Source: Micromonospora sp. ALFpr18c (GTDB lineage: Bacteria > Actinomycetota > Actinomycetes > Mycobacteriales > Micromonosporaceae). From it: 34,128 nucleotides of DNA. Location of the stretch: contig NZ_WBKR01000041.1 in NCBI RefSeq assembly GCF_008868155.1, forward strand, positions 1 to 34,128, read 5' to 3'. A program made the translations under genes and the position numbers. The notes beneath the pieces were generated by a model, which saw only the letters and a list, made by a program, of their open reading frames with translations, did no database searches and was not told where the DNA came from. Shown here in pieces: positions 1-6,803 of this stretch (position 1 is the stretch's first letter; the number at the start of each line of letters is the position of its first letter).

Positions 1-378
1 CGCGCCCCGCGCCGGGTAGCGGGCCATCGCGTGCGCCACCACCAGCGCCCCGGCGCCGTGCCCCACCAGCACCGCCTGGCGCGGCAGGCCCGCCGCCACC
101 TGGACCACATCGTGGGCGTACGCCCGCAGCGTCGCCTCCGGCGCCGGCTCGCTGGCGCCGTGCCCGCGCAGGCTCACCGCGTACGCCGGGAACCCGCGCG
201 ACGCGGCGTGCCCCAGCCAGTGCTCGGCGAACGCCCACGCGCCGTGGCCGAAACCGGGGACGAAGAGCAGCGGCGGGCGCCCCTCCTCCACCTCGGGGAC
301 GGCGCTGAGCACCTCACGCCGCGCCGGGCGGACCGGCCGCGCCCACTCCCGCCCCCGCATGATCCGCAGCTCGGTCAC
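1..378 (-). CDS. alpha/beta-hydrolase, partial (C-terminus outside window)
   Basis: Only the first 126 residues are visible; the gene runs off the left edge, so the later catalytic Asp and His cannot be judged. The fold is recognisable from an oxyanion-hole strand-turn (LLFVPGFGHGAWAF), the SLRGHG turn and a nucleophile-elbow segment VLVGHGAGALV. The elbow normally reads GxSxG, but here the nucleophile position (residue 108, codon at 55-57) is Gly. The protein may therefore be non-hydrolytic or use another residue. The GTG at 378 is preferred over the ATG at 360 because GAGAGG lies 8 nt upstream. The gene follows the flavin monooxygenase by 37 nt on the same strand and is probably co-transcribed. 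The substrate is unknown. Confidence 0.75.
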   Translation of the reverse strand, partial: MTELRIMRGREWARPVRPARREVLSAVPEVEEGRPPLLFVPGFGHGAWAFAEHWLGHAASRGFPAYAVSLRGHGASEPAPEATLRAYAHDVVQVAAGLPRQAVLVGHGAGALVVAHAMARYPARGA

Positions 379-415
379 CGTTCCGCCTCTCGCTCGCAAC
401 TGTGCGACCCGCCGC

Positions 416-1822
416 TCACTTGGCCTCCAGGTCGTGCAGGGCGCGCTGGACGGCGCGCAGGTAGTCGGCGTGGCCGACCTCGAACCAGTGCCGGCTGCTC
501 TCCTTGACCTGCCCGGAGTACCGCTCCCCGGCCCGCTCGCGCACCCGAGACGCGAACGCGGCGGCCCGTTCGGGTCGGTCCCGGCGGGCCTGCAACACCC
601 GCGCGAACAGCACCGTCTGCCAGTGCGACAGGGTGAATATCCCGGAGTCCGGCTGCACCAGACCGGCCACCGCCAGCGTCGGATGCCCCGGGGTGAACGC
701 GTTGAGCCACAGCGTGGGCCGGCCCGCCCCGGCGCTGTCGGCGAACACCGACGCGTCGAGGAACTCGAACCGCGGCAGGTAGCCGGTGGCGAAGATGACC
801 ACCTCGGGGTCGATCTCACGGCCGTCGGTCAACTCCACCGCGTACGGGTGGAAGGCGGCGATGTCCGGCACCGGGCCGATCCCGCCGTGGCCCACGTAGT
901 ACACAAGCTGGCTGTTCGCGATGGGGTGCGTCTCGTACACCCGGTGGTCGGGCTTGGGCAGGCCGAAGCGGGTCAGGTCACCGACGGTCAGCCGCAGCGT
1001 CCAGTGGTAGAGCCACTGCCGCATCCGCAACGGCACCCGCAGCGCCAGCAGCGCGTCGTTGACCTGGTCGGCCGGGCGACCCAGCACGTACTTCGGCGCG
1101 TACCAGTAGCCGCGCCGGGTGGAGTGCCAGCAGCGCGACGCCTGCTGGGCGGCCTCGACGGCGATGTCGCAGCCGGTGTTGCCGGCGCCGACGACCAGCA
1201 CCCGCTTGCCGCGCAGCTGCGCCGGGTCCTTGTAGGACGAGGCGTGCATGATCTCGCCCCGGAACTGCTCCAGGCCCTCGTAGCGGGGCAGCTTCGGCGA
1301 CCAGTTGTGGCCGTTGGCGATCAGCACGGCAGCGTAGCGGGAGGTGCGCTCCGGGCCGTACCCGCCGGTGGAGCGGGTGGTCACGTCCCACCGATCCCCC
1401 TCGGCGGGCTCGACACGGATGACCTCGGTGCCGAACCAGATGTGCGACCGCAGGTCGAAGTGGTCGGCGTAGCGCTCGAAGTACGCCAGCACCTGACCGT
1501 GGTGCGGGTAGTCCGGCCAGGAGTCCGGCATCGGGAAGTCGGGAAACTGGGTGAACGGCTTCGACGAGATCAGGTGGGTGCTGGCGTACACCGGGCTGCG
1601 GTCGTGCCGCCAGTTCCAGGCGCCGCCGACGCCCGTCTCCCGCTCGTAGCAGTCCACGCCGAACCCGTGCTCGCGCAGATTCTTGATGGCCGTCAGGCCG
1701 CTGGCCCCGGCCCCGATGACGCAGACCGTGTCGCCCCGGTCGGAGACCGGGCGGCCGTCACGGCTCGCCGCGGCCGAGGTCGCTTCCGGGTCGGGCCGGC
1801 CGTGGTCGGTGGAGGTGGACAC
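416..1822 (-). CDS. Flavin-containing monooxygenase (class B, FMO type)
   Basis: A predicted FAD- and NADPH-dependent oxygenase of about 468 residues, the usual size for the family, that would insert one oxygen atom into a soft nucleophile or carbonyl. Visible motifs are an N-terminal FAD Rossmann loop (VIGAGASGL, about residue 35), the FMO fingerprint FRGEIMHASSYKDP (FxGxxxHxxxY), a second NADPH loop (VVGAGNTGCD) and the FATGY motif near the C-terminus. The fingerprint ends in Y-K rather than W-P/D, so classical FMO is favoured over a Baeyer-Villiger enzyme. AAAGGAG directly abuts an ATG at 1831 but stands 9 nt from the GTG at 1822, so 1822 is preferred; 1831 is the alternative. The substrate cannot be read from the sequence. 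The next gene is an alpha/beta-hydrolase. Confidence 0.9.
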   Translation of the reverse strand: MSTSTDHGRPDPEATSAAASRDGRPVSDRGDTVCVIGAGASGLTAIKNLREHGFGVDCYERETGVGGAWNWRHDRSPVYASTHLISSKPFTQFPDFPMPDSWPDYPHHGQVLAYFERYADHFDLRSHIWFGTEVIRVEPAEGDRWDVTTRSTGGYGPERTSRYAAVLIANGHNWSPKLPRYEGLEQFRGEIMHASSYKDPAQLRGKRVLVVGAGNTGCDIAVEAAQQASRCWHSTRRGYWYAPKYVLGRPADQVNDALLALRVPLRMRQWLYHWTLRLTVGDLTRFGLPKPDHRVYETHPIANSQLVYYVGHGGIGPVPDIAAFHPYAVELTDGREIDPEVVIFATGYLPRFEFLDASVFADSAGAGRPTLWLNAFTPGHPTLAVAGLVQPDSGIFTLSHWQTVLFARVLQARRDRPERAAAFASRVRERAGERYSGQVKESSRHWFEVGHADYLRAVQRALHDLEAK

Positions 1823-1938
1823 CGGGGACATCTCCTTTTGGTACGGCAGGCGTGCCGGTCGCCGCGAAATCCTCTCCACAACGGAGCCGGATGTCCAGTC
1901 CTGCGCCGGAGACTTCGACGGTCGGGGCGGGGTCGGGG

Positions 1939-2643
1939 TCAGCCGTCGGTGGGCAGCAGCAGGTCGACCAGGACCGGGAAGTGGTCGCTGGCACGGCGGG
2001 TCTGCTCGGTGTCCACCACGTCGTAGTCGACCACGGTGATCCGTGGGTCGACGAAGAGCGCGTCGATGCGCCGGCGCGGGTCGGCGCAGGAGTAGGTGAG
2101 CCGCTCCGCCCGGTCGGCGGCCACCGCGGCGTCGGTCAGCCCGCGCGCCACCGTCGCCCAGGCCGGGCCGTCCGGACCCTCGTTGAGGTCGGCGCCGGCC
2201 AGCACCGGGCTGGTCGCCGCGTCCAGCCCACGCTTGAACTCGGCGGCCTGCGCGGGACGCTCCGCCGGGTCGGTGGACAGGTGCGAGCCGGCGAGGGTGA
2301 ACCGGGCGTCGGCGACGCGGCACTCGGCGTACGCCGCACCGCGCAGGTGCCGGCCGGGGGTCAGCGGGAACCGCTGACAGCGGGTGCCCCGCACCTGGAC
2401 GCGCAGGCTGGTCAGCAGCAGGTTGCCCAGCGCGGGTAGTCCACCGGCGGCCACCACCAGCCCGAACGACTCGGCCAGCGTGGCGGACTTCTGCCGCCAC
2501 CGGAACCGGCGCGGCCCCTCCTGCACGATCACCACGTCCGGCCTCGCGGCCCGGACCACCGCCGCCAGTGCGGCGGTGTCGTCGCGCTGGCTGTGGATGT
2601 TGTACGACACCACGCGCAGTGGTACGCCGGCAGCCTCACCCAT
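1939..2643 (-). CDS. Endonuclease/exonuclease/phosphatase (EEP) family protein
   Basis: A 234-residue protein with the metal-dependent EEP fold (DNase I, sphingomyelinase and inositol-phosphatase superfamily). The motifs appear in order: VVSYNIHS (metal-site Asn), VIVQEG (metal-binding Glu), GSHLS (catalytic His), GADLNE (Asp-x-Asn) and ASDHFPV (terminal Asp-His). All the catalytic positions look intact. No signal peptide or membrane segment is seen, so a cytoplasmic enzyme is likely. It starts 11 nt after the ROK kinase, consistent with one operon. The family hydrolyses phosphodiester or phosphomonoester bonds in very different substrates (nucleic acids, phospholipids, inositol phosphates), so no specific substrate is assigned. 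Confidence 0.85.
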   Translation of the reverse strand: MGEAAGVPLRVVSYNIHSQRDDTAALAAVVRAARPDVVIVQEGPRRFRWRQKSATLAESFGLVVAAGGLPALGNLLLTSLRVQVRGTRCQRFPLTPGRHLRGAAYAECRVADARFTLAGSHLSTDPAERPAQAAEFKRGLDAATSPVLAGADLNEGPDGPAWATVARGLTDAAVAADRAERLTYSCADPRRRIDALFVDPRITVVDYDVVDTEQTRRASDHFPVLVDLLLPTDG

Positions 2644-2654
2644 CGGTGCCCGCC

Positions 2655-3602
2655 TCAGATCCGCCGGGCCAGGTCGGCGGCGCCGATCACCCCGGCGCTG
2701 TTGCCCAGCTCGGCGGGGAGCACCTCGGCCACCGGCAGGCGGCCGCGCTGCGCCAGCGCGTCGAGGTACGAGCGACGTGTCGGGCCGAGCAGCAGGTCAC
2801 CGGCGTCGATCACACCACCGCCGACCACCAGGGTCTGCGGGTCGAGGATCTGCGCCATGTCGGCGAGGCTGGTGCCCAGCCACCGGCCGATCTGCGCGAA
2901 CGCCTCGGCGGAGATCGGGTCGCCGCCCTGCGCGGCCGCGGTCACCATGTGCCCGGTGATCGCCTCGGCCTCCCCGCCGGCCAGGTCCAGCAGCGCGGTG
3001 GCCCGGTTCGGCTCCTGTCGGGCGCCGGCGCGGGCGAAGCGGACCAGGGCGCTGCCGCTGGCGTACTGCTCGATGCAGCCCAGCCGCCCGCAGCCACACT
3101 GGTGCCCGTCCGGCACGGCCAGCATGTGGCCCAGCTCCGCGGCGACGCCGTGTGCGCCGCGCATCAGCTCGCCGCCGAGGACGATGCCGCCGCCGACGCC
3201 GGTGCCGATGGTGAACATGACCATGGAGTCGTCGGCGTCGCGGGCCGCGCCGTAGCGGAACTCGGCCCAGGCGGCGACGTTGGCGTCGTTCTCGACGATC
3301 ACCGGCAGACCGACCGCGGCGCTCACGTACTCGCGCAGCGGCTCGTCGCGCCAGGCCAGGTTCGGGGCGAAGAGCACGGTCGAGCGGGTGGCGTCGATCC
3401 AGCCGGCCGCGCCGATCCCGACGGCCTCGATCGTCCGCCCGGCAGCGAGTTCGCCGACCAGTTCGATGATGACGTCGCGGGTCTTGCCGACGTCATCGGC
3501 GGGAGTGTCCCGTCGGGTCTGCACGAGGACCGTGCCGGTGTCGTCCACGACACCGCCGGCCACCTTCGTGCCACCGACGTCGACTCCGATGGTCAGCGTC
3601 AC
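2655..3602 (-). CDS. glk: ROK-family glucokinase
   Basis: A predicted sugar kinase of 315 residues, probably phosphorylating glucose to glucose-6-phosphate with ATP in the cytoplasm. The N-terminal phosphate loop is IGVDVGGTKVAGG. The catalytic Asp is in VENDANVAAWAE and a second glycine-rich loop is GTGVGGGIV. The ROK zinc signature is complete: a His in ELGHM followed by CGCGRLGCIEQYASG. The GTG start at 3602 has a G-rich ribosome-binding stretch (GAGGGGGG) just upstream. No N-terminal DNA-binding domain is present, so it is an enzyme rather than a ROK repressor. In Streptomyces the homologous position holds glkA, which in that genus is linked to carbon catabolite repression (from memory). 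Fructokinase or another hexose specificity cannot be excluded. Confidence 0.88.
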   Translation of the reverse strand: MTLTIGVDVGGTKVAGGVVDDTGTVLVQTRRDTPADDVGKTRDVIIELVGELAAGRTIEAVGIGAAGWIDATRSTVLFAPNLAWRDEPLREYVSAAVGLPVIVENDANVAAWAEFRYGAARDADDSMVMFTIGTGVGGGIVLGGELMRGAHGVAAELGHMLAVPDGHQCGCGRLGCIEQYASGSALVRFARAGARQEPNRATALLDLAGGEAEAITGHMVTAAAQGGDPISAEAFAQIGRWLGTSLADMAQILDPQTLVVGGGVIDAGDLLLGPTRRSYLDALAQRGRLPVAEVLPAELGNSAGVIGAADLARRI

Positions 3603-3678
3603 CGCTGCCGCCCCCCTCTGCTGTGCTGTCCGGCCCGCGCGCCGACGGCATGTCGGTCCGGGTCGGGATGTCCCGCGG

Positions 3679-4371
3679 TCAGGCGCCGTCGCCCGGTGCG
3701 TCCGCACCGGCGTCGTCGGGCACCCGCGTCGCGGGCACCACCGGTCGGTTGGTCGGTGCCGGTGCGGCCACCGGCCCGGCGTCGTCGACGGGTGGTGTGG
3801 TGGCCGGGGCGGGTGGGTCCGCCGTCCGGGTGGCGACCGACCAGACATCCCGCTCCGGCGCCGGCTGAGAATCATGCCCGGTGCGGGTGGCATCGCGCCA
3901 CACGTGCTCGTGGTCGGTGTCGGTGGACCGGTCGGCGGGGGCGGACTGTGGGACCTCGTCGTCGGTGCTCGGGGTGGGTACCGGCCGGGCCGGCGCGGAG
4001 GACTCGGGTGCCCTCGCCGTGGGCGGCTCCGGCGGGGAGAACGCGCGCAGCAGGCTGGCCACGCCCGCCGCCAGGTCACCGGCGCCGGTGGCCAGCCGTT
4101 CGGCGAATTCCGGACTCGGGTCGCGCAACGCGGCGATGCCCCGACAGACCGGACAGACGCAACATTCGGCCGAACCGGTGGCGAAACCGCCGCCCCCATG
4201 GGACCGGGCGTCCGGGGTGCCACTGTGACCGAGGACACCCGCCAGCAGTCCGCCCAGCGGGCCGAACGCGCCGCCCGTCGACCCCGCGGAGGCCAACCGC
4301 GCGCCCGCGAGCAGGGTGGCGACCAGCCGTTCCGCCTCTTCCCGGGCCGAACCCGGATCCGTGCCGCTCAC
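3679..4371 (-). CDS. Conserved hypothetical protein with a CPxC-type Cys motif
   Basis: The function is not recognised. The 230-residue product has a helical N-terminal part with a Gly-rich linker. A Cys cluster CCVCPVCRG follows, then a predicted amphipathic helix (ERLATGAGDLAAGVASLLRAF). The long C-terminal tail, roughly half of the protein, is rich in Pro, Thr, Asp and Ala and is probably disordered. The CPVC-helix unit resembles small conserved actinobacterial proteins found beside the SRPBCC gene (Rv2186c position; possibly the Streptomyces DUF5304 type, from memory). The GTG at 4371 is chosen because GGAGGAG lies 6 nt upstream; a GTG at 4416 would overlap the preceding gene. The Cys cluster could bind a metal. 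Confidence 0.7.
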   Translation of the reverse strand: MSGTDPGSAREEAERLVATLLAGARLASAGSTGGAFGPLGGLLAGVLGHSGTPDARSHGGGGFATGSAECCVCPVCRGIAALRDPSPEFAERLATGAGDLAAGVASLLRAFSPPEPPTARAPESSAPARPVPTPSTDDEVPQSAPADRSTDTDHEHVWRDATRTGHDSQPAPERDVWSVATRTADPPAPATTPPVDDAGPVAAPAPTNRPVVPATRVPDDAGADAPGDGA

Positions 4372-4402
4372 CCTCGGCTCCTCCACCCTGCCGCCGGACG
4401 CG

Positions 4403-4858
4403 TCACTGCGCTGCACCGGATGCTTCTACCCGGTGCTTGAGCTGCTTCAACGCGGTGTCCATGATCATCTTTTCGGCCTTGCGCCGAAACATGCCGAGCA
4501 TGCCCACGGACAGTTCGACCTCGAGGGTGTAGGTCACCGTGGTGCTGCCGTCCGGGTTACCCACCACGTCGTACGAACCGCGCTGGGTCTTCTGCATCTT
4601 CGACGGCGCGACCAGGTGCCACTCGACGCGGGACAGATCCTCGGCGTACTCGTAGGCGAGCACGTACTCGTCGGCCATCACCCCGGCGTCGATGGTGAAC
4701 CGCACCTGGCTGGCGTAGCCGTCCTCGTACTCCTCGACGACCTCGGCGCGGCGCACCGCCTCGGTCCACTCCGGGTAGCGCGGGAAGTCGCAGATGACCG
4801 CCGTCACCCGGTCCGGTGACGCGCCGATGATGATCGACTGGGTGGAGGAGTCCGCCAT
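4403..4858 (-). CDS. SRPBCC-family (START/cyclase-like) protein
   Basis: A 151-residue single-domain protein of the SRPBCC helix-grip fold, which encloses a hydrophobic ligand cavity. Visible features are the N-terminal strand QSIIIGASPDRVTAVICDF, then YPEWTEAV, typical of the polyketide cyclase/dehydrase and lipid-transport subgroup, and a long C-terminal helix (MLGMFRRKAEKMIMDTALKQ). No catalytic motif can be defined. The nearest remembered homologue is Rv2185c of M. tuberculosis, also next to fadD15. It is transcribed divergently from the acyl-CoA ligase across a 122-nt gap. No Shine-Dalgarno sequence precedes the ATG at 4858; instead a TAGCCT box lies 7 nt upstream, suggesting a leaderless mRNA. 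A lipid-binding role is inference. Confidence 0.85.
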   Translation of the reverse strand: MADSSTQSIIIGASPDRVTAVICDFPRYPEWTEAVRRAEVVEEYEDGYASQVRFTIDAGVMADEYVLAYEYAEDLSRVEWHLVAPSKMQKTQRGSYDVVGNPDGSTTVTYTLEVELSVGMLGMFRRKAEKMIMDTALKQLKHRVEASGAAQ

Positions 4859-4865
4859 GGGGGGG

Positions 4866-4871
4866 AGGCTA
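4866..4871 (-). promoter_or_regulatory. -10 box (TAGCCT) of a probably leaderless SRPBCC transcript
   Basis: On the minus strand TAGCCT is followed by seven C residues and then the ATG at 4858. The TANNNT pattern and 7-nt spacing place the transcription start on the start codon. No convincing -35 box is seen. Confidence 0.55.
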
Positions 4872-4912
4872 CCCGGCGGGTACCACCCATACGGCGTGCC
4901 GCCCCCGGCGGG

Positions 4913-4918
4913 TAGGTT
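4913..4918 (+). promoter_or_regulatory. Candidate -10 box (TAGGTT) for the acyl-CoA ligase
   Basis: TAGGTT matches TANNNT and lies in the divergent region. It would give a 5' leader of about 55 nt that carries the AAGGAG site before the GTG at 4981. No clear -35 element is seen. Confidence 0.35.
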
Positions 4919-4980
4919 TCGACTGAGCCGACGCCCGTCGTGGCGGCCGGCCCGGCCAGTGCGAGCACGAAGGAGTGCAG

Positions 4981-6789
4981 GTGCGCGAGTTCTCCGTTCC
5001 GCCGATCGTCACCGTTGGCGACGCGGCCAACCTCACCGATCCAGTCTGGGACAACGCCGAGGTCGCGCCGGACACGGTCCAATTCGCCCGCCGCAGCACG
5101 ACCACCGACGGCACCGCCTGGGCCGAGGTGACCTGCCTGCAGTTCCGCGACGAGGTGGCGGCGGTCGCCCGCGGGCTGATCGCCGCCGGCATCCAGCCGG
5201 GCGCCCGGGTCGGGCTGATGAGCCGCACCCGCTACGAGTGGACGCTGCTGGACTACGCCATCTGGGCGACCGGCGCGGTCACCGTGCCGATCTACGAGAC
5301 GTCCAGCGCCGAGCAGGCCGCGTGGATCCTCGCCGACTCCGGCGCGGTCGCCGTCGTGGTGGAGACCGCCCGGCACGCCGACCTGGTCGCCGGCGTACGG
5401 GACCGGCTGCCCGAGCTGGACCACGTCTGGCAGATCGACCTCGGCGGGGTCGACGAGCTGGTCACCGCCGGTGCCCCGGTCGAGCTGGCCGAGGTCGAAC
5501 GGCGCCGCACGGCGATCCGCGCCGACGACCTCGCCACCGTCATCTACACCAGCGGCACCACCGGGCGACCCAAGGGCTGCGTGCTCACCCACCGCAACAT
5601 GTACGCCGACATCGCCAACACGGTGCCGGTGCTGCCGAACCTGTTCAACGCGGGCGCGTCCACCCTGCTCTTCCTCCCGCTGGCGCACGCCCTGGCCCGG
5701 CTGGTCCAGATCGGCGTGGTGCAGATCCGGGCCACGCTGGCACACTGCGCCGACACCACGAACCTCGCCGCCGAGTTGCGGGAGTTCCGGCCGACCTTTG
5801 TGCTCGCCGTGCCCCGGGTGTTCGAGAAGGTCTACGACACGGCGAAGCAGAAGGCCGAAGCCGACGGCCGGGGCGCGATCTTCGCGCGAGCCGAGCAGGT
5901 CGCCATCGCGTACAGCGAGGCTCTGGAGACGCCGCGCGGGCCCGGCATCGCGCTGCGCGCCCAGCGCGCCGTCTTCGACCGGCTGGTCTACGGCAAGTTG
6001 CGAGCCGCGCTCGGCGGCCGGTGCCGGGACGCGTTCTCGGGCGGCGCGCCGCTCGGTGCCCGGCTCGGCCACTTCTTCCGCGGCGTCGGGGTGACCATTC
6101 AGGAGGGCTACGGGCTGACCGAGACCTCGCCCGCGGTCGCGGTGAACCTGCCCACCGGCACCCGGATCGGCACCGTCGGTCGTCCGCTGCCCGGCGTGAC
6201 CGTACGGATCGAGGACGACGGCGAGATCCTGGTCTCCGGTGAGCTGGTCTTTCAGGGTTACTGGCACAACGAGCCGGCGACCGCCGAGGCGCTCAGCAGC
6301 GACGGCTGGTTCCGCACCGGCGACCTTGGTCAGCTCGACGACGACGGCTACCTCAGCATCGTCGGCCGCAAGAAGGAGCTGATCGTGACCGCGGGCGGCA
6401 AGAACGTCGCCCCAGGTGCGCTGGAGGACGCGGTCCGGGCGCACCCGTTGATCAGCCAGTGCGTCGTCGTCGGCGACCATCGGCCGTTCATCGGGGCGCT
6501 GGTCACCATCAACGAGGAGGCACTGCCACAGTGGCTCCAGGCGGCCGGGTTGCCCGCAGACACCTCGGTCGACCAACTGCGCGAACATGAAGGGCTGCTC
6601 GCGCAGGTCCAGTCCGCGGTCGACACCGCGAACCAGGACGTCTCCCGGGCGGAGTCGATCAGGAAGTTCCGGGTTCTGCCGCGCGACTTCACCGAGGCCA
6701 CCGGCGAGTTGACCCCGTCGCTCAAGGTCAAGCGGCAGGTCGTCCACAAGACGTACGCGGCAGAAATCGCCGATATCTATCGGGGCTGA
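4981..6789 (+). CDS. fadD: Long-chain fatty-acid--CoA ligase (FadD15-like, AMP-binding)
   Basis: A predicted 602-residue acyl-CoA synthetase that activates a fatty acid through an acyl-AMP intermediate. The ANL-superfamily motifs appear in order: the P-loop VIYTSGTTGRPKG (A3), EGYGLTET (A5), DGWFRTGDLG (A7) and the hinge GRKKELIVTAGGKNVAPG (A8). The catalytic Lys region near the C-terminus reads TPSLKVKR. Length and the N-terminal RHS-like segment match the long-chain FadD15 type. The GTG at 4981 is preferred over the GTG at 4975 because AAGGAG ends 5 nt upstream of it. It is the first gene of a plus-strand unit followed after 14 nt by a histidine kinase. The conserved neighbourhood (SRPBCC, PimB, DEDDh-GIY-YIG, trpD, qcr/cta) matches fadD15 of mycobacteria. 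Confidence 0.93.
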   Translation: MREFSVPPIVTVGDAANLTDPVWDNAEVAPDTVQFARRSTTTDGTAWAEVTCLQFRDEVAAVARGLIAAGIQPGARVGLMSRTRYEWTLLDYAIWATGAVTVPIYETSSAEQAAWILADSGAVAVVVETARHADLVAGVRDRLPELDHVWQIDLGGVDELVTAGAPVELAEVERRRTAIRADDLATVIYTSGTTGRPKGCVLTHRNMYADIANTVPVLPNLFNAGASTLLFLPLAHALARLVQIGVVQIRATLAHCADTTNLAAELREFRPTFVLAVPRVFEKVYDTAKQKAEADGRGAIFARAEQVAIAYSEALETPRGPGIALRAQRAVFDRLVYGKLRAALGGRCRDAFSGGAPLGARLGHFFRGVGVTIQEGYGLTETSPAVAVNLPTGTRIGTVGRPLPGVTVRIEDDGEILVSGELVFQGYWHNEPATAEALSSDGWFRTGDLGQLDDDGYLSIVGRKKELIVTAGGKNVAPGALEDAVRAHPLISQCVVVGDHRPFIGALVTINEEALPQWLQAAGLPADTSVDQLREHEGLLAQVQSAVDTANQDVSRAESIRKFRVLPRDFTEATGELTPSLKVKRQVVHKTYAAEIADIYRG

Positions 6790-6790
6790 C

Positions 6791-6796
6791 TACCAT
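6791..6796 (+). promoter_or_regulatory. -10 box (TACCAT) for the histidine kinase, leaderless
   Basis: TACCAT begins two bases after the acyl-CoA ligase stop codon and is followed by exactly 7 nt and the GTG at 6804. No Shine-Dalgarno sequence is visible. This suggests an internal leaderless promoter separating the two-component pair from the ligase. Confidence 0.5.
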
Positions 6797-6803
6797 CCGT
6801 CAC

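Noticed and set aside
31..2026. Long plus-strand open frames opposite the hydrolase, monooxygenase and EEP genes
   Set aside because: Their translations are Arg/Gly/Pro-rich without family motifs and lie antisense to genes with clear motifs; this is usual in very GC-rich DNA.
1823..2500. N-terminal extension of the flavin monooxygenase to 694 residues
   Set aside because: The extension overlaps the EEP gene in another frame, has no motif, and a ribosome-binding site marks a start at 1822 or 1831.
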